Positions 1 through 9,207 of a stretch of 64,000 bases of DNA are shown one piece after another. The stretch covers positions 3,534,001 through 3,598,000 of the forward strand of contig NZ_CP178740.1 in NCBI RefSeq assembly GCF_047324305.1. Reading direction: 5' to 3'. The notes under the pieces were generated by a model. That model was not told the origin of the DNA, searched no databases, and saw only the letters and a program-made list of their open reading frames with translations. Source of the DNA: Acerihabitans sp047324305. GTDB taxonomy: Bacteria > Pseudomonadota > Gammaproteobacteria > Enterobacterales > Enterobacteriaceae. The translations under genes were made by a program, and so were the position numbers. Each line of letters opens with the position of its first letter. Positions within the stretch are counted from its first letter, which is position 1.

Positions 1-677
1 TCACCGGACAGGCGGTAACGGTGGACGCCCAGGGCAACGACGTGGTGATCCCCGGCCTGTTCGCGGTGGGTGAAATTGCCTGCGTATCGGTACACGGCGC
101 CAATCGCCTGGGCGGCAATTCCCTGCTGGATCTGGTGGTGTTCGGCCGTTCGGCGGGCATGCATCTGCAGGAATCCCTGGCGGAGCAGGGGGCGTTTCGC
201 GATGCCAGCGACGACGATATCGACGCGTCTCTTGCGCGCTACAACCGCTGGAACAACAATCGCACCGGCGAGAACCCGGTGGATATCCGCAAGGCGCTGC
301 AGGCCTGCATGCAGAATAATTTCTCGGTGTTCCGCGAAGGCGATGCCATGGCCAAGGGCCTGGCCGAGCTGAAAACCATCCGCGAGCGGCTTAATGACGC
401 GCGCCTGGACGATACCTCGACCGAATTCAATACCCAACGCGTGGAATGCCTTGAGCTGGACAACCTGATGGAAACCGCGTATTCCACGGCGGTGGCCGCC
501 AATTACCGCACGGAAAGTCGTGGCGCCCACAGCCGCTTCGATTTCCCGGATCGGGATGACGAGCATTGGCTGTGCCACAGCCTGTATTTGCCGGAAAGCG
601 ACACCATGACCCGCCGCGAGGTGAATATGCAGCCGACATTACGCCCGGCGTTCCCGCCGAAAGTGCGTACCTACTAA
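1..677 (+). CDS. sdhA: Succinate dehydrogenase flavoprotein subunit, C-terminal part
   Basis: The window opens inside this gene; the reading frame runs from base 3 to the TAA at 675-677. SdhA carries covalent FAD and oxidises succinate to fumarate in complex II on the cytoplasmic face of the inner membrane. The visible end includes the GANRLGGNSLLDLVVFGR stretch of the FAD-binding domain and a C-terminal RRDDEHW-like region ending PPKVRTY, as in the E. coli protein (588 residues). About 225 codons are present; the rest lies upstream. sdhB follows after 18 bases, consistent with the sdhCDAB-sucABCD operon. Confidence 0.97.
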   Translation, partial: TGQAVTVDAQGNDVVIPGLFAVGEIACVSVHGANRLGGNSLLDLVVFGRSAGMHLQESLAEQGAFRDASDDDIDASLARYNRWNNNRTGENPVDIRKALQACMQNNFSVFREGDAMAKGLAELKTIRERLNDARLDDTSTEFNTQRVECLELDNLMETAYSTAVAANYRTESRGAHSRFDFPDRDDEHWLCHSLYLPESDTMTRREVNMQPTLRPAFPPKVRTY

Positions 678-695
678 AGGCAGAGGGCTTACGTA

Positions 696-1412
696 ATGAA
701 AGTTGAAATTTCGGTTTATCGCTATAATCCTGATGTCGACGACAAGCCGCGCATGCAGGACTACCAGCTGGATGTGGACGAAGGCCACGACATGATGGTG
801 CTGGATGCGCTCATCCAGCTGAAGGAACAGGATCCGACCCTGGCGTTTCGCCGTTCCTGCCGCGAAGGCGTCTGCGGCTCCGACGGCGTGAACATGAACG
901 GCAAGAACGGCCTGGCCTGCATCACCCCGCTGTCCGCCCTGCGCAAAGGCGATAAAAAAGTGATCATCCGTCCGCTGCCCGGGTTGCCGGTGGTGCGTGA
1001 TTTGGTGGTGGACATGGGCCAGTTCTATGCCCAGTATGAGAAGATTAAACCTTACCTGTTGAATAACGGCAGGAATCCACCGGCCCGGGAGCATTTACAA
1101 ACGCCGCAGGAGCGCGAAAAACTGGACGGATTATACGAATGTATTCTTTGTGCCTGTTGCTCGACCTCTTGTCCCTCCTACTGGTGGAACCCGGATAAAT
1201 TTATCGGTCCGGCCGGCCTGCTGGCGTCCTACCGTTTCCTGATTGACAGTCGCGACACCGAAAGGGCGGCGCGGCTGGATGAATTGAACGATGCTTTCAG
1301 CGTATTCCGCTGCCACAGCATCATGAATTGTGTCAGCGTATGTCCCAAAGGACTGAACCCGACCAAAGCCATCGGGCATATCAAGAGCTTGCTGGTACAG
1401 CATAGCGCCTGA
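696..1412 (+). CDS. sdhB: Succinate dehydrogenase iron-sulfur subunit
   Basis: SdhB passes electrons from the SdhA flavin through three iron-sulfur clusters to ubiquinone in the membrane. The 238 residues equal the E. coli length. The [2Fe-2S] cysteines lie in SCREGVCGSDG and the following GLAC (about residues 55-75), and the [4Fe-4S] and [3Fe-4S] ligands in CILCACCSTSCPSYWW (about 149-164) and CHSIMNCVSVCPKG (about 206-219). ATG at 696 follows an AGAGGG-type ribosome site. It is the last sdh gene; sucA begins 68 bases on. Confidence 0.98.
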   Translation: MKVEISVYRYNPDVDDKPRMQDYQLDVDEGHDMMVLDALIQLKEQDPTLAFRRSCREGVCGSDGVNMNGKNGLACITPLSALRKGDKKVIIRPLPGLPVVRDLVVDMGQFYAQYEKIKPYLLNNGRNPPAREHLQTPQEREKLDGLYECILCACCSTSCPSYWWNPDKFIGPAGLLASYRFLIDSRDTERAARLDELNDAFSVFRCHSIMNCVSVCPKGLNPTKAIGHIKSLLVQHSA

Positions 1413-1480
1413 TAGTAAAGGCAAATACGTTACATGTTAACCACGGCGAAAACTGAAGCTAACAAGCTTAAGGGATCATA

Positions 1481-4288
1481 ATGCAGAACGGCGCAATGAA
1501 GGCCTGGCTGGATTCCTCCTACCTGGCGGGGGCGAACCAGTCCTACATAGAGCAGCTCTATGAAGATTTTTTAACGGATCCTGACTCCGTGGACGACAGC
1601 TGGAGTTCGATTTTTAAACAGCTGCCCACCGCCGGCGTCAGCCCCGATCAGCTTCACTCCAAAACCCGGGATTATTTCCGGCGCCTGGCTAAGGACGCAA
1701 CCCGTTATGCGTCTTCGGTCAACGACCCGGACAATGACTCCAAACAGGTTAAAGTCCTGCAGCTTATCAATGCGTTCCGTTTCCGCGGCCACCAGCATGC
1801 CAACCTTGATCCGCTGGGATTATGGAAGCAGGAAACTGTGCCTGATTTAAATCCGGCTTTCCATAATCTGACGGAAGCCGATTTCCAGGAAACCTTCAAC
1901 GTCGGTTCCTTTGCCATCGGCAAGGAAACCATGAAGCTGGCCGACCTGTATGACGCGCTGAAACGCACCTATTGCGGTTCCATCGGCGCCGAATATATGC
2001 ATATTACCAATACCGAGGAGAAACGCTGGATCCAACAGCATATCGAATCGGTGGTGGGGCAGCCGAGTTTCGATCGCGACGAAAAGAAACGGTTCCTGAG
2101 CGAGCTGACGGCGGCCGAAGGCATCGAGCGCTATCTGGGCGCCAAATTCCCCGGCGCCAAACGTTTTTCCCTTGAGGGCGGCGACGCGCTGATCCCGATG
2201 CTGAAGGAAATGATCCGTTATGCCGGCAAGAACGGCACCCGGGAAGTGGTGCTGGGCATGGCCCATCGCGGCCGGCTGAATGTGCTGATCAACGTGCTCG
2301 GCAAAAAGCCGCAGGACCTGTTCGACGAATTCGCCGGCAAGCATAAAGAGCATTTGGGCACCGGCGACGTTAAATATCACCAGGGTTTTTCTTCCGACAT
2401 GGAGACCGAGGGCGGCATCGTCCATCTGGCCCTGGCATTCAACCCGTCGCATCTGGAAATCGTCAGCCCGGTGGTGGGCGGTTCGGTGCGCGCGCGTATC
2501 GACCGGCTCGGCGAGCAAAGCAGCAAGATGGTGCTGCCGATAACCCTGCACGGGGATGCGGCCATCAGCGGGCAGGGCGTGGTGCAGGAAACCCTGAACA
2601 TGTCCAAGGCGCGTGGCTATGACGTTGGCGGCACGGTGCGTATCGTGGTCAACAACCAGGTCGGCTTCACGACGTCCAATCCCCATGATGCCCGTTCCAC
2701 CCAGTATTGCACCGATATCGCCAAGATGGTCCAGGCGCCGATTTTCCACGTCAACGCCGACGATCCCGAAGCGGTGGCGTTTGTGACCCGCGTGGCGCTG
2801 GATTTCCGCAATACCTTTCAGCGCGACGTGATGATTGATCTGGTGTGCTATCGCCGCCACGGCCATAACGAGGCGGACGAGCCCAGCGCCACGCAGCCGC
2901 TGATGTACCATAAGATCAAGAAACACCCGACGCCGCGCAAGATTTATGCCGATCGCCTGGAACGCGATCATGTCGCCACGCTGGAAGATGCGACCGAGAT
3001 GGTGAATCTCTATCGCGACGCGCTCGACCGCGGCGAGTGCGTGGTAAAAGAGTGGCGGCCGATGAATATGCACTCCTTTACCTGGCAGCGCTTCCTCAAT
3101 CACGACTGGGACGAAGCCTATCCCAGCGAAGTCGAGCCCAAACGCCTGCAGGAGCTGGCCCGCCGAATCAGTGAAGTGCCGGAAGGCGTGGAAATGCAGC
3201 CGCGGGTGGCCAAAATCTATAGCGATCGAGCCCTGATGGCCGCCGGCAGCAAGCCTTTCGACTGGGGCGGCGCCGAAACCCTGGCTTACGCCACTTTGGT
3301 CGATGAGGGCGTGCCGATCCGCCTGTCCGGCGAGGATACCGCGCGTGGCACCTTCTTCCATCGCCACGCGGTGGTGCATAACCAGAAAAACGGCTCCACC
3401 TATACGCCTTTGGCGCATGTGCACAATGGCCAGGGCACCTTCCGGGTATGGGACTCCGTGCTGTCGGAGGAAGCGGTGCTGGCGTTTGAGTACGGTTATG
3501 CCACCGCCGAGCCGCGCACCCTGGTGATCTGGGAAGCGCAGTTCGGCGATTTCGCCAACGGCGCCCAGGTGGTGATCGATCAATTCATCAGCTCCGGCGA
3601 GCAGAAATGGGGACGGATGTGCGGGCTGGTGATGCTGCTGCCCCATGGCTATGAAGGGCAGGGGCCGGAGCACTCCTCGGCCCGCCTGGAGCGCTATCTG
3701 CAGCTGTGCGCCGAACAGAATATGCAGGTCTGCGTCCCCTCCACGCCGGCGCAGATTTATCATATGCTACGGCGCCAGGCCCTGCGTAATATGCGTCGGC
3801 CGCTGATTGTGATGTCGCCGAAGTCGCTGCTGCGTCATCCTCTGGCCATCTCCTCGCTGGAGGATATGGCGTACGGCAGCTTCCTGCCCGCCATCGGCGA
3901 AATCGACGACCTGGATCCCCAGGGCGTCAAGCGCGTCGTGCTCTGTTCTGGTAAAGTTTATTATGATTTATTGGAGCAACGGCGCAAGAACGGGCAGCAG
4001 GATGTGGCCATCGTGCGTATCGAGCAGCTATACCCGTTCCCGCACCAGGCGGTGCGGGATGCGCTGCAACCTTTTGCCCATGTCCAGGACTTTATTTGGT
4101 GCCAGGAAGAGCCGCTTAATCAGGGCGCCTGGTATTGCAGCCACCATCATTTCCTTGAGGTGATTACTCCGGGTGCATCGCTACGTTACGCGGGACGCCC
4201 GGCTTCCGCCTCGCCGGCGGTTGGGTATTTGTCCGTGCACCAGACACAACAAAAAAATCTGGTCAATGACGCGCTGAACGTTAATTAA
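1481..4288 (+). CDS. sucA: 2-oxoglutarate dehydrogenase E1 component
   Basis: This thiamine-diphosphate enzyme decarboxylates 2-oxoglutarate and transfers the succinyl group to the lipoyl arm of SucB. At 935 residues it matches the family (933 in E. coli). N-terminal DSSYLAGANQSYIEQLYEDF is the E2-docking segment. The core has HRGRLNVL and the TPP/Mg motif around HGDAAISGQGVVQETLN followed by VNNQVGFTT. The C-terminal half contains GRMCGLVMLLPHGYEGQGPEHSS in two joined conserved blocks. The ATG follows AAGGGATC. It is the first suc gene, and sucB starts 15 bases after its stop. Confidence 0.98.
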   Translation: MQNGAMKAWLDSSYLAGANQSYIEQLYEDFLTDPDSVDDSWSSIFKQLPTAGVSPDQLHSKTRDYFRRLAKDATRYASSVNDPDNDSKQVKVLQLINAFRFRGHQHANLDPLGLWKQETVPDLNPAFHNLTEADFQETFNVGSFAIGKETMKLADLYDALKRTYCGSIGAEYMHITNTEEKRWIQQHIESVVGQPSFDRDEKKRFLSELTAAEGIERYLGAKFPGAKRFSLEGGDALIPMLKEMIRYAGKNGTREVVLGMAHRGRLNVLINVLGKKPQDLFDEFAGKHKEHLGTGDVKYHQGFSSDMETEGGIVHLALAFNPSHLEIVSPVVGGSVRARIDRLGEQSSKMVLPITLHGDAAISGQGVVQETLNMSKARGYDVGGTVRIVVNNQVGFTTSNPHDARSTQYCTDIAKMVQAPIFHVNADDPEAVAFVTRVALDFRNTFQRDVMIDLVCYRRHGHNEADEPSATQPLMYHKIKKHPTPRKIYADRLERDHVATLEDATEMVNLYRDALDRGECVVKEWRPMNMHSFTWQRFLNHDWDEAYPSEVEPKRLQELARRISEVPEGVEMQPRVAKIYSDRALMAAGSKPFDWGGAETLAYATLVDEGVPIRLSGEDTARGTFFHRHAVVHNQKNGSTYTPLAHVHNGQGTFRVWDSVLSEEAVLAFEYGYATAEPRTLVIWEAQFGDFANGAQVVIDQFISSGEQKWGRMCGLVMLLPHGYEGQGPEHSSARLERYLQLCAEQNMQVCVPSTPAQIYHMLRRQALRNMRRPLIVMSPKSLLRHPLAISSLEDMAYGSFLPAIGEIDDLDPQGVKRVVLCSGKVYYDLLEQRRKNGQQDVAIVRIEQLYPFPHQAVRDALQPFAHVQDFIWCQEEPLNQGAWYCSHHHFLEVITPGASLRYAGRPASASPAVGYLSVHQTQQKNLVNDALNVN

Positions 4289-4303
4289 ATATAAGGATAG
4301 ATA

Positions 4304-5539
4304 ATGAGTAGCGTAGATATTCTGGTTCCCGATCTTCCTGAATCGGTTGCCGATGCAACCGTCGCCACCTGGCATAAAAAGCCCGGCGATAGCGTCCAGC
4401 GTGACGAAGTGCTGGTGGAAATCGAAACCGACAAAGTGGTGCTGGAAGTTCCCGCGCCCGAGGCGGGCGTGCTGGATGCCCTGCTCGAGGATGAAGGCGC
4501 TACCGTCACCTCCCGCCAGGTGCTCGGACGCCTGCGTCCCGGCGACAGTTCCGGCCAGGAAACTTCGGAAAAAGCGCAGAGCAAGGAATCCACCCCGGCG
4601 CAGCGCTACACCGCCGGCCTGGAGGAAGAAAATAACGAAGCGCTGAGTCCGGCCATTCGCCGCCTGATCGCCGAACATGATTTGAAAGCCGATGAGATTA
4701 AAGGCAGCGGCGTCGGCGGGCGCATCACCCGCGAGGATGTGGACAAACACCTGGTCGCCAAAAAAGCCGAACCGGCTCCCGCCGCGGCGCCGGTTGCCAA
4801 GGCGCCGGCACCGGAGCCTGCTGTTGCCGGATTGGGCAACCGCAGCGAAAAACGCGTGCCGATGACCCGTTTGCGCAAACGGGTCGCCGAGCGGCTGCTG
4901 GAAGCCAAAAACAGCACCGCCATGTTGACTACCTTTAATGAGGTCAACATGAAGCCGATTATGGATCTGCGCAAGCAGTACGGCGATGGCTTTGAAAAAC
5001 GCCACGGCATCCGCCTCGGGTTTATGTCCTTCTATATTAAAGCGGTGGTGGAAGCCCTGAAGCGCTTCCCGGAAGTTAACGCGTCCATCGACGGCGAAGA
5101 CGTGGTCTACCATAACTACTTTGACGTCAGCATCGCGGTATCCACTCCGCGCGGGCTGGTCACGCCGGTATTGCGCGACGTGGACGCGCTGGGCATGGGC
5201 GATATTGAAAAAGCCATAAAGGAACTGGCGGTTAAGGGGCGCGACGGCAAGCTGAAAGTGGAAGAGCTGACCGGCGGCAACTTTACCATTACCAACGGCG
5301 GCGTATTCGGTTCGCTGATGTCCACGCCCATTATCAACCCGCCGCAAAGCGCCATCCTCGGCATGCATGCCATCAAGGATCGGCCGATGGCGGTGGGCGG
5401 CCAGGTGGTTATCCTGCCGATGATGTACCTGGCGCTGTCCTACGATCACCGTCTGATCGACGGCAAGGAATCGGTAAGTTTCCTGGTCACGGTCAAAGAG
5501 ATGCTGGAAGACCCGACGCGCTTATTGCTTGATGTATAG
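4304..5539 (+). CDS. sucB: Dihydrolipoamide succinyltransferase (E2 of 2-oxoglutarate dehydrogenase)
   Basis: SucB forms the core of the 2-oxoglutarate dehydrogenase complex and moves the succinyl group to CoA. Domains in order: an N-terminal lipoyl domain (residues 1-78) with the lipoylated lysine K44 in ETDKVVLE; an E3-binding domain (about 112-148, SPAIRRLIAEHDL and GRITREDV); an Ala/Pro/Lys-rich linker; and a C-terminal catalytic domain ending with the SYDHRLIDG histidine motif. Its 411 residues compare with 405 in E. coli. ATG follows TAAGGATAGATA. A strong GC-rich hairpin separates it from sucC. Confidence 0.98.
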   Translation: MSSVDILVPDLPESVADATVATWHKKPGDSVQRDEVLVEIETDKVVLEVPAPEAGVLDALLEDEGATVTSRQVLGRLRPGDSSGQETSEKAQSKESTPAQRYTAGLEEENNEALSPAIRRLIAEHDLKADEIKGSGVGGRITREDVDKHLVAKKAEPAPAAAPVAKAPAPEPAVAGLGNRSEKRVPMTRLRKRVAERLLEAKNSTAMLTTFNEVNMKPIMDLRKQYGDGFEKRHGIRLGFMSFYIKAVVEALKRFPEVNASIDGEDVVYHNYFDVSIAVSTPRGLVTPVLRDVDALGMGDIEKAIKELAVKGRDGKLKVEELTGGNFTITNGGVFGSLMSTPIINPPQSAILGMHAIKDRPMAVGGQVVILPMMYLALSYDHRLIDGKESVSFLVTVKEMLEDPTRLLLDV

Positions 5540-5546
5540 CAATCGT

Positions 5547-5580
5547 CGGCCGCGGGCCGGGAAACCCCGGGCCGCGGCCG
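5547..5580 (+). other. GC-rich hairpin between sucB and sucC
   Basis: Bases 5547-5561 pair with 5566-5580 in a 15-position stem with one G-G mismatch and a four-base loop. A second smaller hairpin (CGTAGCGCC / GGCGCCTACG) follows at about 5599-5619. No T-run follows, so a simple intrinsic terminator is unlikely. Inference: an mRNA-stabilising or processing element splitting the sucABCD transcript, like REP-type structures in enterobacterial operons. Confidence 0.7.
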
Positions 5581-5688
5581 GCAGGTTGCCTGCGGGACGT
5601 AGCGCCAAGGCGCCTACGGAAAGCACCACTCGAGGGCGGCTGAAGTGCGCCGCCGCCGACACTCCCAGACGAAGATGGAAACAACATC

Positions 5689-6855
5689 ATGAACTTACAT
5701 GAATATCAGGCAAAACAGCTGTTTGCTCGGTATGGTCTGCCTGCCCCCACGGGTTTTGCGTGCACCACGCCACGGGAAGCGGAAGAATCCGCCTCCAAGA
5801 TCGGCGCCGGTCCCTGGGTGGTAAAATGCCAGGTTCACGCCGGCGGCCGCGGCAAGTCCGGCGGCGTCAAGGTCGTTAACAGCAAGGAAGAAATCCGCGC
5901 TTTTGCCGAACACTGGCTGGGCAAACGCCTGGTGACCTATCAAACGGACGCCCTGGGCCAGCCGGTCCACCAAATCCTGGTGGAAGCGGCAACCGATATC
6001 GATAAGGAACTTTACCTGGGCGCGGTGGTTGATCGCGGTTCCCGGCGCGTGGTCTTTATGGCCTCCACCGAAGGCGGCGTGGAAATTGAAAAAGTCGCGG
6101 AAGAGACGCCGCACCTGATTCATAAGGTTTCCCTCGATCCCCTGACCGGCCCCCAGCCGTTCCAAGGCCGCGAGCTGGCGTTTAAGCTGGGCTTGTCGGG
6201 CAAGCAGGTCGGGCAGTTCACCAAAATCTTCATGGGCCTGGCCGCGCTGTTCCTGGAGCGGGACCTGGCGCTGGTGGAAATTAATCCGCTGGTTATCACC
6301 AAGGAAGGCAATCTGGTCTGCCTGGACGGCAAGCTGAGCGCCGACGGCAATGCCCTGTTCCGCCAGCCGGAGCTGCGGGAAATGCGCGATAAGAGCCAGG
6401 AAGACGCCCGCGAGGCCCAGGCGGCGCAGTGGGAACTGAACTACGTGGCGCTCGACGGCAATATCGGCTGTATGGTGAACGGGGCCGGCCTGGCCATGGG
6501 CACCATGGATATTGTTAAACTGCACGGCGGTTCGCCGGCCAACTTCCTGGATGTGGGCGGCGGCGCCACCAAGGAACGCGTTACCGAGGCTTTTAAGATC
6601 ATTTTGTCGGATGAAAACGTCAAAGCGGTGCTGGTGAATATTTTCGGCGGCATCGTGCGCTGCGATCTGATTGCCGAAGGCATTATCGGCGCGGTGGCGG
6701 ATGTGGGCGTCAACGTGCCGGTGGTGGTGCGTCTGGAAGGCAACAACGCCGAGCTGGGTGCTAAAATCCTGGCCGAGAGCGGCCTGAATATCATTGCCGC
6801 CACCAGTCTGACCGACGCGGCACAACAAGCGGTTGCCGCGGTGGAGGGAAAATAA
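5689..6855 (+). CDS. sucC: Succinyl-CoA synthetase beta subunit (ADP-forming)
   Basis: SucC is the ATP-grasp subunit that, with SucD, converts succinyl-CoA to succinate while making ATP. Length 388 residues, as in E. coli. Visible: MNLHEYQAKQLFARYGLP at the start, the nucleotide-binding VKCQVHAGGRGKSGGVK segment (about 44-60), LVEINPLVIT, and the GNIGCMVNGAGLAMGTMD and GGGATKERV elements of the second domain. The ATG follows a GATGGAAAC ribosome site after a 149-base gap from sucB. Its stop overlaps the sucD start (TAATG), so the two subunits are translationally coupled. Confidence 0.98.
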   Translation: MNLHEYQAKQLFARYGLPAPTGFACTTPREAEESASKIGAGPWVVKCQVHAGGRGKSGGVKVVNSKEEIRAFAEHWLGKRLVTYQTDALGQPVHQILVEAATDIDKELYLGAVVDRGSRRVVFMASTEGGVEIEKVAEETPHLIHKVSLDPLTGPQPFQGRELAFKLGLSGKQVGQFTKIFMGLAALFLERDLALVEINPLVITKEGNLVCLDGKLSADGNALFRQPELREMRDKSQEDAREAQAAQWELNYVALDGNIGCMVNGAGLAMGTMDIVKLHGGSPANFLDVGGGATKERVTEAFKIILSDENVKAVLVNIFGGIVRCDLIAEGIIGAVADVGVNVPVVVRLEGNNAELGAKILAESGLNIIAATSLTDAAQQAVAAVEGK

Positions 6856-7724
6856 TGTCCATTTTAATCGATAAAAATACCAAGGTTATCTGCCAGGGAT
6901 TTACCGGCAGCCAGGGCACGTTTCACTCCGAGCAGGCGCTGGCCTACGGCACCAAGATGGTTGGCGGCGTCACGCCGGGCAAGGGCGGCACGGAGCATTT
7001 GGGCCTGCCGGTGTTCAATACCGTGCGTGAGGCCGTGGAAAAAACCGGCGCTACCGCCTCGGTTATCTATGTGCCCGCGCCGTTTTGTAAAGATTCCATT
7101 CTCGAGGCGGTGGACGCCGGCATTGAGCTGATTATCTGCATTACCGAGGGTATTCCGACCCTGGATATGCTGGTGGTGAAAGCCAAGCTGGAACAGAGCG
7201 GCTCACGGATGATTGGGCCGAACTGCCCGGGCGTTATCACCCCCGGCGCATGCAAGATTGGTATTATGCCCGGCCATATCCATAAACCGGGCCGGGTCGG
7301 TATTGTGTCGCGTTCCGGCACCCTGACGTATGAAGCGGTGAAACAGACCACCGATACCGGGCTGGGGCAGTCCAGCTGCGTGGGTATCGGCGGCGATCCG
7401 ATCCCCGGCTCGAGCTTTATCGATATCCTGAAATTGTTCGAACAGGATCCGCAGACCGAGGCGATTGTGATGATCGGGGAAATCGGCGGCAGCGCGGAAG
7501 AAGAAGCCGCCGCCTATATCAAGGATCATGTCACTAAACCGGTGGTGGGGTATATTGCGGGCGTTACCGCGCCCAAAGGCAAGCGTATGGGGCATGCCGG
7601 GGCGATTATCGCCGGCGGCAAGGGCACGGCGGACGAGAAATTCGCCGCGCTGGAAGCGGCCGGGGTAAAAACCGTGCGCAGCCTGGCGGAGATTGGTACC
7701 GCGCTGAAAACCCTGCTGTCATAA
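6855..7724 (+). CDS. sucD: Succinyl-CoA synthetase alpha subunit
   Basis: SucD binds CoA and carries the histidine phosphorylated during succinyl-CoA cleavage. The 289-residue protein has the N-terminal Rossmann-type CoA-binding domain (ICQGFTGSQGTFHSEQAL), the IGPNCPGVITPG loop, and the active-site histidine in GHAGAIIAGGKGTADEK near residue 247. It ends the sdh-suc operon. No obvious intrinsic terminator follows: within about 30 bases of the stop the 106 bp repeat array begins, where E. coli has a long 3' UTR giving the SdhX small RNA. Confidence 0.98.
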   Translation: MSILIDKNTKVICQGFTGSQGTFHSEQALAYGTKMVGGVTPGKGGTEHLGLPVFNTVREAVEKTGATASVIYVPAPFCKDSILEAVDAGIELIICITEGIPTLDMLVVKAKLEQSGSRMIGPNCPGVITPGACKIGIMPGHIHKPGRVGIVSRSGTLTYEAVKQTTDTGLGQSSCVGIGGDPIPGSSFIDILKLFEQDPQTEAIVMIGEIGGSAEEEAAAYIKDHVTKPVVGYIAGVTAPKGKRMGHAGAIIAGGKGTADEKFAALEAAGVKTVRSLAEIGTALKTLLS

Positions 7725-7751
7725 GTGCGCCGCGCCCGTTGACACTTTTGT

Positions 7752-9129
7752 TTGGGATCGGTGTTGGCGGGCCTGGCATGCCATGGGGCGCCCGGTCGGG
7801 CGGGAAAAGCACGCCCGATTCGACCCCATTGGCACGTTCTCCCTTTAACACGCCGCGTTGAGATCGATGTTGGCGGGCATACCGTGCCATGGGGTGCTCG
7901 GTCGGGCGGAAACACCACGCCCGATTCGACCCCATTGTCACGCTCTCCCTTTAACACGCCGCGTTGAGATCGATGTTGGCGGGCATACCGTGCCATGGGG
8001 TGCTCGGTCGGGCGGAAACACCACGCCCGATTCGACCCCATTGGCACGCTCTCCCTTTAACACGCCGCGTTGAGATCGATGTTGGCGGGCATACCGTGCC
8101 ATGGGGCGCTCGGTCGGGCGGAAACACCACGCCCGATTCGACCCCATTGGCACGCTCTCCCTTTAACACGCCGCGTTGAGATCGATGTTGGCGGGCATAC
8201 CGTGCCATGGGGCACTCGGTCGGGCGGGAAAAGCACGCCCGATTCGACCCCATTGGCACGCTCTCCCTTTAACACGCCGCGTTGAGATCGATGTTGGCGG
8301 GCATACCCTGCCATGGGGCGCTCGGTCGGGCGGAAACACCACGCCCGATTCGACCCCATTGGCACGCTCTCCCTTTAACACGCCGCGTTGAGATCGATGT
8401 TGGCGGGCATACCGTGCCATGGGGTGCTCGGTCGGGCGGAAACACCACGCCCGATTCGACCCCATTGGCACGCTCTCCCTTTAACACGCCGCGTTGAGAT
8501 CGATGTTGGCGGGCATACCGTGCCATGGGGCGCTCGGTCGGGCGGAAACACCACGCCCGATTCGACCCCATTGGCACGCTCTCCCTTTAACACGCCGCGT
8601 TGAGATCGATGTTGGCGGGCATACCGTGCCATGGGGCACTCGGTCGGGCGGGAAAAGCACGCCCGATTCGACCCCATTGGCACGCTCTCCCTTTAACACG
8701 CCGCGTTGAGATCGATGTTGGCGGGCATACCCTGCCATGGGGCGCTCGGTCGGGCGGAAACACTACGCCCGATTCGACCCCATTGGCACGCTCTCCCTTT
8801 AACACGCCGCGTTGAGATCGATGTTGGCGGGCATACCGTGCCATGGGGCGCTCGGTCGGGCGGGAAAAGCACGCCCGATTCGACCCCATTGGCACGCTCT
8901 CCCTTTAACACGCCGCGTTGAGATCGATGTTGGCGGGCATACCGTGCCATGGGGCGCCCGGTCGGGCGGGAAAAGCACGCCCGATTCGACCCCATTGGCA
9001 CGTTCTCCCTTTAACATGCCGCGTTGAGATCGGTGTTGGCGGGCATACCGTGCCATGGGGCGCCCGGTCGGGCGGGAAAAGCACGCTCGATTCGACCCCA
9101 TTGGCACGCTCTCCCTTGAACACGTCTGC
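7752..9129 (-). repeat. Tandem array of 13 copies of a 106 bp palindromic repeat
   Basis: Thirteen head-to-tail units with a period of exactly 106 bases start at 7752 and every 106 bases to 9024. The inner units are nearly identical; the first and last are more diverged. Each contains an imperfect palindrome: CCATGGGG and CGGTCGGGCG on one arm, CGCCCGATTCGACC and CCCCATTGG on the other. Units differ at a few sites (GCGCTC/GTGCTC/GCACTC; GGGAAAAGCAC/GGAAACACCAC), and units 3-6 are repeated as units 7-10. Orientation is opposite to the copies near 40.6 and 56.8 kb. Open frames inside are by-products: 106 is not a multiple of three and each strand is open by chance. Confidence 0.97.
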
Positions 9130-9174
9130 TTTAGGCGCGGCGTTGCCGGGCCTGGCGCGCTATGGAACTAATTG

Positions 9175-9191
9175 AACTGGTCGGTTCAGTT
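9175..9191. promoter_or_regulatory. Putative TetR-family operator
   Basis: AACTG and CAGTT form a perfect inverted repeat around seven bases (AACTGGTCGGTTCAGTT). It lies 16 bases before the probable regulator start, the usual position of an autoregulatory TetR-type site. Binding is inferred from position and symmetry only. Confidence 0.55.
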
Positions 9192-9207
9192 AGGCATAAT
9201 GGGCGCC

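Noticed and set aside
1847..3763. 638-residue minus-strand frame opposite sucA
   Set aside because: Shadow of a GC-rich coding sequence with strong third-position bias; His/Gln/Arg-rich with no recognisable domain, while sucA is certain.
7526..9123. Many overlapping 71-102 residue open frames on both strands in the 106 bp array
   Set aside because: They repeat with the unit and appear in each phase because 106 is not a multiple of three; none has independent support, and the same frames change when unit length varies at 40.5 kb.
7752..9129. CRISPR-like periodic structure
   Set aside because: The whole 106 bp unit is repeated without variable spacers, and no cas gene is present.
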